DNA of 64,000 nucleotides, taken from the NCBI RefSeq assembly GCF_025642135.1, contig NZ_CP106793.1, forward strand, positions 3,724,001 through 3,788,000. Direction: 5' to 3'. Shown piece by piece: positions 1 through 9,514 of this stretch. Position numbers and translations under genes: made by a program. The stretch's first letter is position 1. Each line of letters opens with the position of its first letter. The DNA is from Streptomyces cynarae. GTDB lineage: Bacteria > Actinomycetota > Actinomycetes > Streptomycetales > Streptomycetaceae. A model generated the notes under the pieces. It was not told where the DNA came from. It did not search any database and worked only from the letters and a program-made list of their open reading frames with translations.

Positions 1-3000
1 GTAGCCGTAGACCTCCGTGGTGGTGCCGTTGTTCCATGACGAGAGGCGGTCTGCCCAGTCGTAGGTGTACGTGTTCGACGAGGCGCCGCTGACCCCTGTC
101 GTCGTCTTCGACGTCAGGTTGTCGTTCTCGTCCCAGCCATAGGCGATGGAGGCGAGGACGTTGCCGGTGGGCGAGGTCAGCTTGTCGTTGGTGATGCGCT
201 CCAGGGAGTCGTAGGAGAACTCACGCTTCGACTTGCCGGTGCCGTAGTCGATCTGCTTGACGTTGTTGTTGACGTCGTAGGTGTAGGTCAGCGCGGAACC
301 GGTGGCACCGTCGTTGACCGTCTTCAGCCGGCCGGCCGTGTCGTACCCGTAGGTCGTCGTGCCGGAGGCGTCCGTGCGGGAGGTCATGGCCCCATCGCCG
401 TTGTAGGCGAAGGACGAGCTACCCGACGGGCCGGACGCCGACAGCAGCAGACCACGGTCGTCATAGGTGAAGGTGTTTTGATCCGTACCCGCACCCGCGA
501 CGGCCGTGACGCGGTCGTCGGAGTCGTACGCAAACGTGTGGTCGACCGTGTCGGCCTCAGCGCCAGTACCGGTCTGCTTGGTCAGCCGGTTCTTGGCGTC
601 GTACTCGTTGGTGACGACCACACCGCCCGGAGAACGCGTCTCCGTCACCCGGCCGTTGGCGTCATACACCGTCGTGAAGGTGCGGTCCGCCAGATCCGGA
701 TGTGCAGGAGTGGACGGTTCGATGACCGACTCCGGCAGGCCCCACCTGTTGTACGTCGTGATGAACGCGTTGCCACGACCATCGGTGAACCGCGTCTGGT
801 TTCCGGCCACGTCATAGCCGTAGGTCGTGGTGATGGACTCGGTCGCGGAGACCGGTTCCACCGCCTTGGTGACCAGACCCGTGGGGTCCACAGTGAACGT
901 GGTCGTGTGTCCCCGGTAGTCGGTCACAGACAACGGGTTGCCGACCCGGTCGTACGTGGAGCTGCTGGTGCGGAGCACCCCACCCATCGCGTCCAGGTCC
1001 TGCGTGGCGATCAGCTGACCGAACCCGTCGTAGGTGTTCCTGGTGCTCGTTCCGTCCGGGTCCTTCGCGACAAGGAGCTGGCCGTCCATGTCGTAGGTGA
1101 ACGTCGACACGTTGCCTGCTGCGTCGGTCACGTCGGTGACCTCACCCAGGGCGTTGTACTTGTACGACTCCGTCACACCCGTCGGAGACACCGTCCGCGA
1201 CAGGTCACCGCCGGGCGCGTTGTACTCGTTGATCGCCGTGTAGGCCCGCTGCGTCGGCTGGCGCACGATTTCCGTGCTGGTCAGCTCGTTGCCGAGGTAG
1301 TCCCAGGTGGACTCCTCACGGGCGCCGTTCGGGCGGGTCGTCGACAGCAGGTCGCCGTTGGTGTCGTAGACGTACGTCGTCTTGTCGCCACCCGGTTCCG
1401 TGACCGAGGCCACGTCGCCGAGCTGCGTGTACGAGTACGTCGTCCGGTTGCCCAACGGGTCGACCTCGGCCGAGACCTGTCCCAGGTCGTTGTACTCGTT
1501 CCAGGACATGGCCGTCACCGGCGTCGTGGACCCCGGCGGGGTGTAGTTCGGCAGCTTCGTCGAGGTCTCCTGGCCCTCGGCGTCGTAGGCGGTGACCGTG
1601 ACATTGCCGAGCGGGTCGGAGGTCTCGGCAGGCTCACCGAACGTGTTGTACCCCGTCATCGTCACCGGACGGACAGCAGTGGCACTACCGCCGTTCGTCT
1701 CGGCATTGACCACAGGCTCTGTAACGGTGACCTGCTGTGCGGCCTCGTCGTACCCGTAGTCGGTCGTGTTGCCGTTGGGGTCGGTCATCGACGTGGGCAG
1801 ACCGCGCTGGTCCAGCTTCCAGGTGGTGGACCGGATCGAGCTGTCGGCCGCGGGCAGGGTGCCGTTGTACATCGACGACACCTGCGAGGCTGTCAGTGCC
1901 TCACCGTAGACCTGGACGTCGGCGATCGAGCCGTTGGCGTTCTCGGCGTAGGTCCCGTTGTAGAGCCGTCGTCCGATCTGCAGCGGGCCGGTGGCCTCCC
2001 ACGGGGAGGTGAAGGCGGTCGTGGTCCCGGACTGGGAGCCGTTGACGTACAGCTTCAGCGACGCGGTGGCCTGGTCGTAGACACCGGTGAGGTGGGTCCA
2101 GGTGCCGGTCGTCACCGCCGACGTGCCGGAGTAGGTCCGGATGGTCGCGGCACCCGTGGTGTCGGTCGCGTGCCGGTTGAACGTCCAGCCGTACGCCGTC
2201 GAGTAGTACAGCTGGAAGCCGCTGGCCACCTTGCCGTCCTGGCCGAGGAAGGTGCTGTTCGCGCTCGTGGAGGCGAGCTTGACCCACGCCGAGACGGTGA
2301 AGCTGCCGCTGGTGTTGACCGCCGGGCCGTCCGCCTGGCCGTAGGCGTTGGCGGTGCCGTTGAAGACGGCCGAGCCGCCCTTCTCGGTGGAGCGGGTGAC
2401 GGCGCTGCCCAGCGTCACCTTGCGGTTGCCGCCGGAGGAGTCGTTGGCCGTCAGGCCGCTGGTCTCCGACAGCTTCCAGCGCGCCACCGGAGCAGTCGTC
2501 CCGTCGTGCACGGTGGTCGCGGTGACATTGCCCAGGTTGTCGTACTGCGTGTCCGTGGCGCTGACGTCACCGGTCGCCGGATCGGTCTCCGTCTCGCTGA
2601 CGACATTGTCGTCCGGGTCGTAGGAGACCTTCGTGGAGCGGTTGGCACCGGTCGGGTCGAGCACCGACGACGTGACCCGGTCGTCCGCGTCCACGGTGAA
2701 CGCGGTCGTGGTGCGGCCGTCGTTGGTCACCTGCTTGATCAGGTTCCCGGCCATGTCGTAGGTGTTGGACTCCTCGACGAACTGCTTGCCGTTCGCCGGG
2801 TCCTTGCGGGTGACCGTGGCCGCCAGGCCGTCGTCGGTGTAGGTGTACTCGGTCACCCAGCCCATGGCGTCGGTGATCGACGCGAGCCGGCCCGCCGGGT
2901 CGTACGCCCGCGACTCCTGGACCAAAGTGGTCGGAGCCGAGGGGTTGTTCGGGTCGCCGGTGTAGTTGAGCAGGTTCGTCGTGAGCGGGCGGCCTTCGCC

Positions 3001-6000
3001 GTCGAAGGTGTAGGTGTTGACGTTCCCCGCGGGGTCGGTCTCCTTCACCTTGTTGCCGTAGACGTCGTACTCGAACGACGTGGTGTCGCCGCCCGGGTCC
3101 GTGCGCGTGGCGAGACGGTTGTAGGCGTCGTACGTCATCGACGTCGTCCGCGAGGCGTCGCCGCCGGTGAGGTCGGCGACGGTCTGCGAGGTGACGTCTC
3201 CGTCGTAGTCGTAGACGGTCGTCGTCTTCGCCTGGTGCACCGCGCCGGTGACGCGGTTGGTGACTGCCGGGGCGGTCTCAGTGGTCACCTGGTCGTTCTT
3301 GTCGTACGTCCAGGTGGTGGTCAGGCCGCTCGGCTGGGAGTCGGATATCTCCTTCTGGGAGACCTTACGGCCCAGGTTGTCGTACGTGTACGTCACCTTG
3401 GCGCCGTTGGCGTCCGTGACCGAGGCCAGGTCGCCGTTGGCGTAGTAGACGTGCTTCGTCGTCTTGCCGCCCGGCGTGGTGACCGTGTCGACCAGACCCG
3501 CGGGGGCCACCGCCGTACCGCCCTCGGCCGCGGGGGTCGTGGACGTGGTGTACGTGGTGGTGGCGGTGCGGCCGTTGGGGTGGCCGGGCACCGGCGGGGT
3601 GGTCACCGACAGCAGGTTGCCGCCGGTGTCGTAGGCGTAGCTGGTCAGGTACGTGTTGTCCGTCGCGGACGCCGAACGCGCGTCCCGCTCGGTGAGGAGC
3701 AGGTCGTTGCGCGGGTCCATCGGCGGGAACGCGGTGGTCGCGTCGGGGTAGTACGTGTAGTACTCCGTCGCGCACTTGTTCGTCGCCGTGTCCTGGCAGT
3801 CGGTCTGCGAGACCGTGTTGCCGCGCACGTCGTGACCGGTGATGCTGCGGTTGCCGTTGGCGTCCGTCACGGTGTGCAGGAAGCCGCCCGTGTCGTAGCC
3901 GTACGTCGTCCGCTTGCCCTCGGTGTCGATCGCGGCGAGCAGGCGGTCGCCCATCTCCGCGTCGTACACGTACGTCAGCGTCTTGTTCGTCGGGTCGGTC
4001 AGCTTGACCGTCTTGACCGGCGCGATGCCAGAGGACGCCTTGTACGCCGACCAGTGCCGGTCGACCTCGTCCTCGCCGAGCGCGTGGTCATAGGCCGCGA
4101 CCTCGGCGACGGAACCGGTGAAGTAGCTGACGTCACCGGGCGACTGGTACCAGTTCTTGCCGTAGCCCGCGCCGATGAAGGTGCGGGTGTTCGACTGGTC
4201 GGCCGGTGCGCCGGTGAAGTCGGCCACCTTGGCGCCGTCGAGGTACATCGTCTGGGTCGTGCCCGAGGACGACAGGACCGCGTGGTGCCACTGGTTGTCG
4301 GTGACCGTGCCGGTGGTGCCGAAGGCCGTGCCGCCGGTGCCGGCGGTGGTCCACCAGTGGCCGTGCAGCTTGTTGTCGGCGCCCACGTACAGCAGCGGGT
4401 TCCAGGTGCCGCTCGGCGTGGTGCCGGTCGGTGCCGTCGACTGGTCCGAGAGGATCACGCCGGGCTTCGCCGTCTTGAACCACAGTTCGACCGCGCGGTT
4501 CGCGGAGGAGTGCCACGGGGTGAAGGGGATCTCCGCGTAGGAGGAGGTGCCGTTGAAGGACACCGCCGTCACGTCACCCGTGCCGAACGGACCCGCCACA
4601 CCCTGCGTGACGGTGTTGTACGTGCCGAAACCGGTGTGGATCTCGTTGGCCGCCTGCGCGGCGCCGCCCGTGTCGGACAGCCTCCAGTAGCCGGAGGGGG
4701 CGGAGCCCATCACGGCGGAGCGGTAGACCTGCGAGGAACCGGTGACGGTCGGCGGATTCAGCTTCCAGGTGCCGCCGTCGCCGTCCGTGGCCTGCGTGAC
4801 CAGGTCGTCGGTGGGGCCGTAGGTGATGGCCGCCTGCGTCTTGCCGCCCGGCGTGGTGATCTTGCTGAGCAGACCCGCGGACCGCTTGGCGGCCTGGTAT
4901 TGCGCGGTGATCACCGACGGGTCGAGCGGCTCGGAGTAGATGGCGACCTCGGCCATCTGACCGGTGTAGTGCCCGAGCTGGTCGTTCGGGTTCATCGCCG
5001 GCCAGCCCTGGGTGTTCACACCCGCGCCGAGCGAGATGTACGGCTGGTTCCAGTCGTTGATCGTGCCCGACAGGGAGCCCTGCGCGACACCGTCCAGGTA
5101 GAGCGTCTGGCTGGTGGCCTGACCGGTGAGGACCGCGTTGTGCCACTGGCCGTCGGTGACGGTGGCGGTGGACACGATGTTGGGGCTGCAGCTGGGCGAC
5201 ATGGCCAGGCAGCCGCGCAGCTTGCCGTCGGTGCCGACGTACACCGCGGGGGTGTTCTTCGTCGTGTTGGCCACCGGGTTGGCGTCGCTCAGCGGCTTGT
5301 CGCCGTAGTAGAAGAGCACGCCGCCGGCCGTGGTCGTCTTGAACCACAGCGAGACCGACGTGTACGACGGCGTCGCACCCGGCGCGGACGGCATCTCCAC
5401 GTAGGAGGTGGTGCCGTTGAACGTGGCCGTGGTCTGCGTCGAGCCCGCGAGGACCGACGAGCTGCCCAGGGTCACGTTGTGGTACAGGCCGTCGTAGCGG
5501 CCCTGGTTCAGGTCGACCGTGTCCTTGGCGACGGTCGCCCCGGCCGCCTCGCCGAGCCGCCAGTACGCGTACGGGTCGGCGTCCAGGACCGTGGTGCGGT
5601 AGTGGTTGCCGGTGACGTACGAGTACGACGTGCAGTGCGTCCAGTCGGCGGGCGGGCAGACCTTGGTCAGCTGGTCGCCGCTGTAGCTGTACTGCCACGT
5701 CTGCGCGGTGCTGGAGTCACCCGCGGTGGACGGGTCGGTGGCCACGGTCGCGACGTGCGCGGTGGTGGCACCGGCCGGGGTCTGCCACGCCAGCGTCAGG
5801 GAGCGCTTGGACGTGTCGTTGGTGATCTTCGTGAGCTGCTTGGACGTGTTGTACGTGAACGTCTCGGTGCGTCCCGCGTAGTCCTTGATGCTGGAGATGG
5901 CATAGGTGCCGGCCTTCGCGGTCGCCTGCTTGAAGGCGTACTCCGTGAAGTCCTTGTCCGTCAGCGTGTAGCCGCCGGTCACCGACTGCAGACGCGCGTA

Positions 6001-8292
6001 GCGGCCCAGCGGGGGCTGGAACGTTCCGTCGCTGTTGCGGCCGAAGGCGACCTGCTCACCGCCCGGGTAGGTGACGATGACGCTGGTGACCGTGCCCGCC
6101 GGGTCCTTGACCTCGGCGGCCTTCATGTCGACGACCGTCGACCAGCCGGCGCCGAAGGCGCTGTCGATACGCGGGTCGATGCTGTTGTACGACCGCTCGA
6201 TCTCCAGCGAGGGGCCGACCACCTCGACGTCCGCGTCACTGTCGTCGGTGGTGTAGTTCGCCTCCGACGGGTCGAACTCGTGGCCGTCGTTGTTCTGGGC
6301 CAGGCCCGAGGTCACCGGCGGCTGCGGCACCGCGGTGGTGAAGCGGCTGGAGTAGGTCACCTCCTCGTAGCCGTCGGTCACACCCACGTACCAGGCGTAG
6401 TTCTTCGACCAGGTCAGCTTGCCCGCGGGGATCTTCCAGCTGCTCTTGGTGAGGTTGCCGGAGGTGACCACCGGGGTGGTGCTGCCGGAGTCGGCGTCGT
6501 ACACCTCGAAGCTGTAGGTCAGGCTCGCGTTCGGCCACTTGTCGGCGTCGCTCGCGTAGACCAGCAGCTCCGGCTGGAGGGTGTTGGCCTGGAAGTTCTC
6601 CGGCGGGTACTGGGCGTTGACCTGCGGCGCGGTGTTCGGCGCGTAGGTCAGGTCCAGCGAGGGCCGCCAGGCGGCGGTGGCCGAGTCCTCGGAGTGGAAC
6701 TTCTTCCAGTGCAGGCCGTCGCCGGTCGGCGCGGCCATGGCCAGGCCGTAGTTGGCACCGCCGGTGGCGACCTGCGTGAACCACGAGGTCGACAGCGTCA
6801 CCGGCATCTTCACACCGACACTGGCGCTGCCGGAGCTGTTGGTGCAGGAGGCGCCCGGGTCGGGGGTGGTGGTGCCGATGGCGGAGCCGTAGGACGGGCC
6901 GGGGTAGGTGGTGGTCGTCGACGGCGACCACGACTGGGTCACCGGGTAGACCGAGAACGCCTCCGGCGTGCAGGTCGAGGACCACAGCGCCCAGACGTTC
7001 AGCGTGGCGGCGGACACCTTCTGGCCGGCCAGCGTCGTCCCCAGGTTGGAGAACTGCAGGAACGAGTTGGCCTTGGTGGTGCCGCTGTCGTACGAACCGA
7101 CCTTGATCTGCGTCTCGGCGGAGCGGTTGGCGGCGTAGTCGGTCTGGACGTACGTCGCCTCGCTCGCGAGGACCGTGGTCGGGTCGACAGTGACCGGGTA
7201 GACCCGCTCGGGGTCGTCCAGCCAGGACCGGTCCGCGGTCATCCGCAGCGCCGGCTCGCCGTCCACCGTGGTCAGCTCGTACGAGACCTTCGCGGAGCGC
7301 GCGCCCTCACCGGAGCGCCGGTCTATGTTGGCGTCCTCCATGTAGGCGTGCGGGACGGTGGCGGCGACCTTGCCGTCGGCGCCCACGAAATCCACGTCGC
7401 CGTTCTCGGCCAGGCGCGGGGTCAGGCCCTGGGCGTCCAGCTTGAAGACCCAGGAGTTGGCGGCGTCCGGCGAGCGCAGGACGACGTTCTCCTTGAAGCC
7501 GTCGGCGATCGGGACGAGCTGGACGTCCGTGTCGGGCAGCACGCCGTTGTAGACGACCGTGCCGTCGGTGCCCTTGGTCGCGGCCACCTTGGCCGCGCCG
7601 TTCAGCTCGTAGGCGAGGGCACGGCCGGAGCCGAGGCCGACGGAGGCCAGCTCGTCGTCGGCCGCGTTCGGGGCGAAGTCGACGTCGAGGGAGTTGGCCT
7701 TCTGCTCGAAGCGGCCCTCCTCGTCCTTGACCAGGCGGGTGTCGATCGGCTGCCAGGTGCCGTCGGCCGCCTTGAAGTTGGTGCGGCCGCTGTAGTGACG
7801 GATCGTCGTGGAGCCGTCCTCGTTGACGTAGTAGTCCGAGGTCTCCGTCGACTTCTTCGCGTCGCGCTTGCTGGTGGCCGGGTCGAAGCTCTTGCCGGTG
7901 CCCCGGGCGGGGCCGGTCGTGGCCTGCTCCGGCTTGTCCACGGGGCGCTGGTAGGCGTCGAGCTCGCCCTTGCCCTTGCCGGGCGCGCGGCCGACGCCGC
8001 GGTCGGCGTCGGTGGCGTCGGCGGAGGCGTGGTGGCTCTTGCCGCGGGCGGTGCCGCCCTCCTGGTCCGGGGTGTCCGGATCGTCCGGTTCGCTTACCCA
8101 CTTCCAGAGACCCGAGAGGGACATCTCGGGCATTTTCGGTGCCGAAAGGGTGGCGCCGGTGGCCTCTGCCGTCTCTGTGGTGAGCATGAACGACAGGGAC
8201 ACAAGGACAGAAAGTGCGGTAGCCCTCGCTCTACGCCGTCCGGAACCACCCGGAGGGTACAAGCGAGGGCTACGCACCCAGCGAACACGCAT
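1..8292 (-). CDS. Secreted YD-repeat (RHS-type) polymorphic-toxin-like protein with DNRLRE and LamG domains, 3' part outside window
   Basis: The frame is open for 2764 codons from ATG 8292 to the left edge, so the C-terminus (where RHS core and toxin tip would lie) is missing. The N-terminus has a basic stretch, a hydrophobic core (ALSVLVSLSFML) and a likely export signal. In order I see: a DNRLRE-like stalk domain (about residues 370-550), a DUF6531-like segment with ERSYNS near 695, and many YD repeats (forms of TYGYDxxGRLxxVTD). Three LamG/ConA-like jellyroll insertions interrupt the repeats, near 940-1120, 1240-1410 and 1975-2135. Such proteins are exported, form a beta-cage and deliver a variable C-terminal toxin. 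The upstream AAAGG supports this start. The frame was checked at four separated points and no frameshift was found. The toxin type and any immunity gene cannot be seen here. Confidence 0.9.
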   Translation of the reverse strand, partial: MRVRWVRSPRLYPPGGSGRRRARATALSVLVSLSFMLTTETAEATGATLSAPKMPEMSLSGLWKWVSEPDDPDTPDQEGGTARGKSHHASADATDADRGVGRAPGKGKGELDAYQRPVDKPEQATTGPARGTGKSFDPATSKRDAKKSTETSDYYVNEDGSTTIRHYSGRTNFKAADGTWQPIDTRLVKDEEGRFEQKANSLDVDFAPNAADDELASVGLGSGRALAYELNGAAKVAATKGTDGTVVYNGVLPDTDVQLVPIADGFKENVVLRSPDAANSWVFKLDAQGLTPRLAENGDVDFVGADGKVAATVPHAYMEDANIDRRSGEGARSAKVSYELTTVDGEPALRMTADRSWLDDPERVYPVTVDPTTVLASEATYVQTDYAANRSAETQIKVGSYDSGTTKANSFLQFSNLGTTLAGQKVSAATLNVWALWSSTCTPEAFSVYPVTQSWSPSTTTTYPGPSYGSAIGTTTPDPGASCTNSSGSASVGVKMPVTLSTSWFTQVATGGANYGLAMAAPTGDGLHWKKFHSEDSATAAWRPSLDLTYAPNTAPQVNAQYPPENFQANTLQPELLVYASDADKWPNASLTYSFEVYDADSGSTTPVVTSGNLTKSSWKIPAGKLTWSKNYAWYVGVTDGYEEVTYSSRFTTAVPQPPVTSGLAQNNDGHEFDPSEANYTTDDSDADVEVVGPSLEIERSYNSIDPRIDSAFGAGWSTVVDMKAAEVKDPAGTVTSVIVTYPGGEQVAFGRNSDGTFQPPLGRYARLQSVTGGYTLTDKDFTEYAFKQATAKAGTYAISSIKDYAGRTETFTYNTSKQLTKITNDTSKRSLTLAWQTPAGATTAHVATVATDPSTAGDSSTAQTWQYSYSGDQLTKVCPPADWTHCTSYSYVTGNHYRTTVLDADPYAYWRLGEAAGATVAKDTVDLNQGRYDGLYHNVTLGSSSVLAGSTQTTATFNGTTSYVEMPSAPGATPSYTSVSLWFKTTTAGGVLFYYGDKPLSDANPVANTTKNTPAVYVGTDGKLRGCLAMSPSCSPNIVSTATVTDGQWHNAVLTGQATSQTLYLDGVAQGSLSGTINDWNQPYISLGAGVNTQGWPAMNPNDQLGHYTGQMAEVAIYSEPLDPSVITAQYQAAKRSAGLLSKITTPGGKTQAAITYGPTDDLVTQATDGDGGTWKLNPPTVTGSSQVYRSAVMGSAPSGYWRLSDTGGAAQAANEIHTGFGTYNTVTQGVAGPFGTGDVTAVSFNGTSSYAEIPFTPWHSSANRAVELWFKTAKPGVILSDQSTAPTGTTPSGTWNPLLYVGADNKLHGHWWTTAGTGGTAFGTTGTVTDNQWHHAVLSSSGTTQTMYLDGAKVADFTGAPADQSNTRTFIGAGYGKNWYQSPGDVSYFTGSVAEVAAYDHALGEDEVDRHWSAYKASSGIAPVKTVKLTDPTNKTLTYVYDAEMGDRLLAAIDTEGKRTTYGYDTGGFLHTVTDANGNRSITGHDVRGNTVSQTDCQDTATNKCATEYYTYYPDATTAFPPMDPRNDLLLTERDARSASATDNTYLTSYAYDTGGNLLSVTTPPVPGHPNGRTATTTYTTSTTPAAEGGTAVAPAGLVDTVTTPGGKTTKHVYYANGDLASVTDANGAKVTYTYDNLGRKVSQKEISDSQPSGLTTTWTYDKNDQVTTETAPAVTNRVTGAVHQAKTTTVYDYDGDVTSQTVADLTGGDASRTTSMTYDAYNRLATRTDPGGDTTSFEYDVYGNKVKETDPAGNVNTYTFDGEGRPLTTNLLNYTGDPNNPSAPTTLVQESRAYDPAGRLASITDAMGWVTEYTYTDDGLAATVTRKDPANGKQFVEESNTYDMAGNLIKQVTNDGRTTTAFTVDADDRVTSSVLDPTGANRSTKVSYDPDDNVVSETETDPATGDVSATDTQYDNLGNVTATTVHDGTTAPVARWKLSETSGLTANDSSGGNRKVTLGSAVTRSTEKGGSAVFNGTANAYGQADGPAVNTSGSFTVSAWVKLASTSANSTFLGQDGKVASGFQLYYSTAYGWTFNRHATDTTGAATIRTYSGTSAVTTGTWTHLTGVYDQATASLKLYVNGSQSGTTTAFTSPWEATGPLQIGRRLYNGTYAENANGSIADVQVYGEALTASQVSSMYNGTLPAADSSIRSTTWKLDQRGLPTSMTDPNGNTTDYGYDEAAQQVTVTEPVVNAETNGGSATAVRPVTMTGYNTFGEPAETSDPLGNVTVTAYDAEGQETSTKLPNYTPPGSTTPVTAMSWNEYNDLGQVSAEVDPLGNRTTYSYTQLGDVASVTEPGGDKTTYVYDTNGDLLSTTRPNGAREESTWDYLGNELTSTEIVRQPTQRAYTAINEYNAPGGDLSRTVSPTGVTESYKYNALGEVTDVTDAAGNVSTFTYDMDGQLLVAKDPDGTSTRNTYDGFGQLIATQDLDAMGGVLRTSSSTYDRVGNPLSVTDYRGHTTTFTVDPTGLVTKAVEPVSATESITTTYGYDVAGNQTRFTDGRGNAFITTYNRWGLPESVIEPSTPAHPDLADRTFTTVYDANGRVTETRSPGGVVVTNEYDAKNRLTKQTGTGAEADTVDHTFAYDSDDRVTAVAGAGTDQNTFTYDDRGLLLSASGPSGSSSFAYNGDGAMTSRTDASGTTTYGYDTAGRLKTVNDGATGSALTYTYDVNNNVKQIDYGTGKSKREFSYDSLERITNDKLTSPTGNVLASIAYGWDENDNLTSKTTTGVSGASSNTYTYDWADRLSSWNNGTTTEVYGY

Positions 8293-8363
8293 GGCAAGCC
8301 TTTACTCACGAGCCGACAAAAGCTTCGCAAGTTTGCCCCAAGAGCATGCAAAGGCTCCACACG

Positions 8364-8386
8364 AGATCGGCAACGTTAGCCGATCT
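8364..8386 (-). terminator. Inverted repeat between BMP-like gene and RHS gene
   Basis: Perfect 8-bp arms (AGATCGGC / GCCGATCT) flank a 7-nt loop. It lies downstream of the BMP-like gene and about 70 bp upstream of the RHS start. No U-run follows on the minus strand, so it could be a weak terminator or an operator for the RHS promoter. Confidence 0.35.
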
Positions 8387-8416
8387 TTACCAAGGGGCTG
8401 GAACTCTGGGCGCAGT

Positions 8417-9040
8417 TCACGCGTTAGACGCCCTCACGGCCTGTCTGATCGCCTGCGCCACCGTCTCCTTGAGGCTTTCGTCCGGCTTCGCGACGGTCAC
8501 GTTCCCGGCCGTCTCCGCTTTCGCCGCCGATGCGTCGTCGTCGACCAGGACGAAGCGCACCGCGGCGTTCTTCGCGGCGGCAGCCCGCGTGACCTGAACC
8601 TGCGGTGCGCCGACCGCCACCACGACATCGCACTGACGCTGGATCAGGCTGTTGAAGAACGGCTGCACGTTGCCCACCGACTGCGGCCCCGTGACCGGCA
8701 CATAGACGACCCGGGCCAGCGTGTCCCGGGACGCCTGCTGCATGCCCTCCCACGCCGAAGCGGCGAGCGTTCCCCGGGTGATGCCCTTGTCCCCCGTCAG
8801 CATGCACGCGTCGAAGTCCCGGTACTGGCGCGCCCGCGGATCAGGGGGCGCGGCCTGCTCCTCCCCGGCGAACAGCCAGGCGCCCACCAGCCCGAGCACG
8901 ACGACGGCCGCACCGCCGGCCACCCAGGCCGCACGGCCCCGCAACGCGCCGGCCGCCGCCGCCAACGCGCGGACCACCGGCGCCCCGCGCGTGGATCGGG
9001 TCTTCTTCTTGCCGACACGCCAGCCACGCCGGGTCTTCAT
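8417..9040 (-). CDS. Membrane-anchored BMP/PnrA-like substrate-binding-type protein
   Basis: 207 aa from ATG 9040. That start is chosen because its ATG overlaps the TGA of the upstream gene (ATGA), showing translational coupling. A basic N-terminus (MKTRRGWRVGKKKTR) is followed by one hydrophobic segment (about residues 40-58). The extracytoplasmic part resembles a shortened BMP-family periplasmic-binding fold, with ITRGTLAASAWEGMQQA and a Rossmann-like segment CDVVVAVGAPQ followed by VRFVLVDDD. Full-length BMP proteins are about 350 aa lipoproteins that bind nucleosides. This one is shorter and lacks a lipobox, so a transport role is doubtful. No ABC permease or ATPase is adjacent. A sensory or scaffolding role with the partner membrane protein is possible but unproven. 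Confidence 0.7.
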   Translation of the reverse strand: MKTRRGWRVGKKKTRSTRGAPVVRALAAAAGALRGRAAWVAGGAAVVVLGLVGAWLFAGEEQAAPPDPRARQYRDFDACMLTGDKGITRGTLAASAWEGMQQASRDTLARVVYVPVTGPQSVGNVQPFFNSLIQRQCDVVVAVGAPQVQVTRAAAAKNAAVRFVLVDDDASAAKAETAGNVTVAKPDESLKETVAQAIRQAVRASNA

Positions 9041-9381
9041 CGGGCGCCTTCCACCGACGGCCTGACGAACAGGCAGTGCAGCGCCGCTCCGAGCGTGGAG
9101 GCGAACAGCAGCAGGACGTCGGCGGCGTACTGCGGGCCGTGGGTGTCCACCGGTGTGAGCACGGCCTCGAACAGCCATGCCACGTTCACCGCGCTGAAGA
9201 GCACCGCCGCCAGCCAGTCCGCTCGCGTGCCCCGCCGGAAGGCCAGCACGAGCGAGGGCACAGCACCCAGCATTCCCAGACTCAACAGGGGTACGGCCGC
9301 CAGTGCCGCCCGGGGCAGCAGCCCGGGCACGGTGCCTGTCACCGCTTGAGTCGCGCGCGCGGCGACCATGTCATGCTTCAC
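9037..9381 (-). CDS. Small integral membrane protein, function unknown
   Basis: 114 aa from GTG 9381, with GAAGG about 9 nt upstream. Three hydrophobic segments are visible: AALAAVPLLSLGMLGAVPSLVLAF, WLAAVLFSAVNVAWLFEAVL and YAADVLLLFASTLGAALHCLFV. I recognise no enzymatic motif. The 3' end overlaps the start of the BMP-like gene by 4 nt, so the two are a translationally coupled operon and probably act together in the membrane. The AT-rich region immediately upstream contains a 26-bp inverted repeat that may control the pair. Confidence 0.7.
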   Translation of the reverse strand: MKHDMVAARATQAVTGTVPGLLPRAALAAVPLLSLGMLGAVPSLVLAFRRGTRADWLAAVLFSAVNVAWLFEAVLTPVDTHGPQYAADVLLLFASTLGAALHCLFVRPSVEGAR

Positions 9382-9420
9382 GGCCGTTCACCTTCGCCTC
9401 TCAGAAACGCCTACATAGAG

Positions 9421-9446
9421 ATCCGTACATATACACGAATACGGAT
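9421..9446. promoter_or_regulatory. Inverted repeat, candidate operator upstream of the membrane/BMP-like operon
   Basis: Perfect 7-bp arms (ATCCGTA / TACGGAT) are separated by 12 nt of unusually AT-rich sequence (CATATACACGAA), about 40-65 bp upstream of GTG 9381. The AT content and symmetry suggest a promoter/operator on the minus strand. No -10/-35 was assigned with confidence. Confidence 0.4.
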
Positions 9447-9472
9447 GGGACGCCGTAGGGTTCCTCCCCGGC

Positions 9473-9501
9473 CGGACGATGCCGACAGGGGAAGTCGTCC
9501 G
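9473..9501 (-). terminator. Hairpin downstream of HNH nuclease gene
   Basis: Seven-base arms (CGGACGA / TCGTCCG) with a 15-nt loop lie 14 nt after the stop of the HNH gene. There is no clear U-run, so this is a candidate factor-assisted or hairpin terminator only. Confidence 0.4.
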
Positions 9502-9514
9502 CGAGGCCGCCGCT

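Noticed and set aside
478..8379. A 2633-codon open frame on the plus strand opposite the RHS gene
   Set aside because: It mirrors GC-rich third positions of the minus-strand gene. The product is Arg/Val/Gly-rich with no domain, while the minus frame shows signal peptide, YD repeats and LamG domains.
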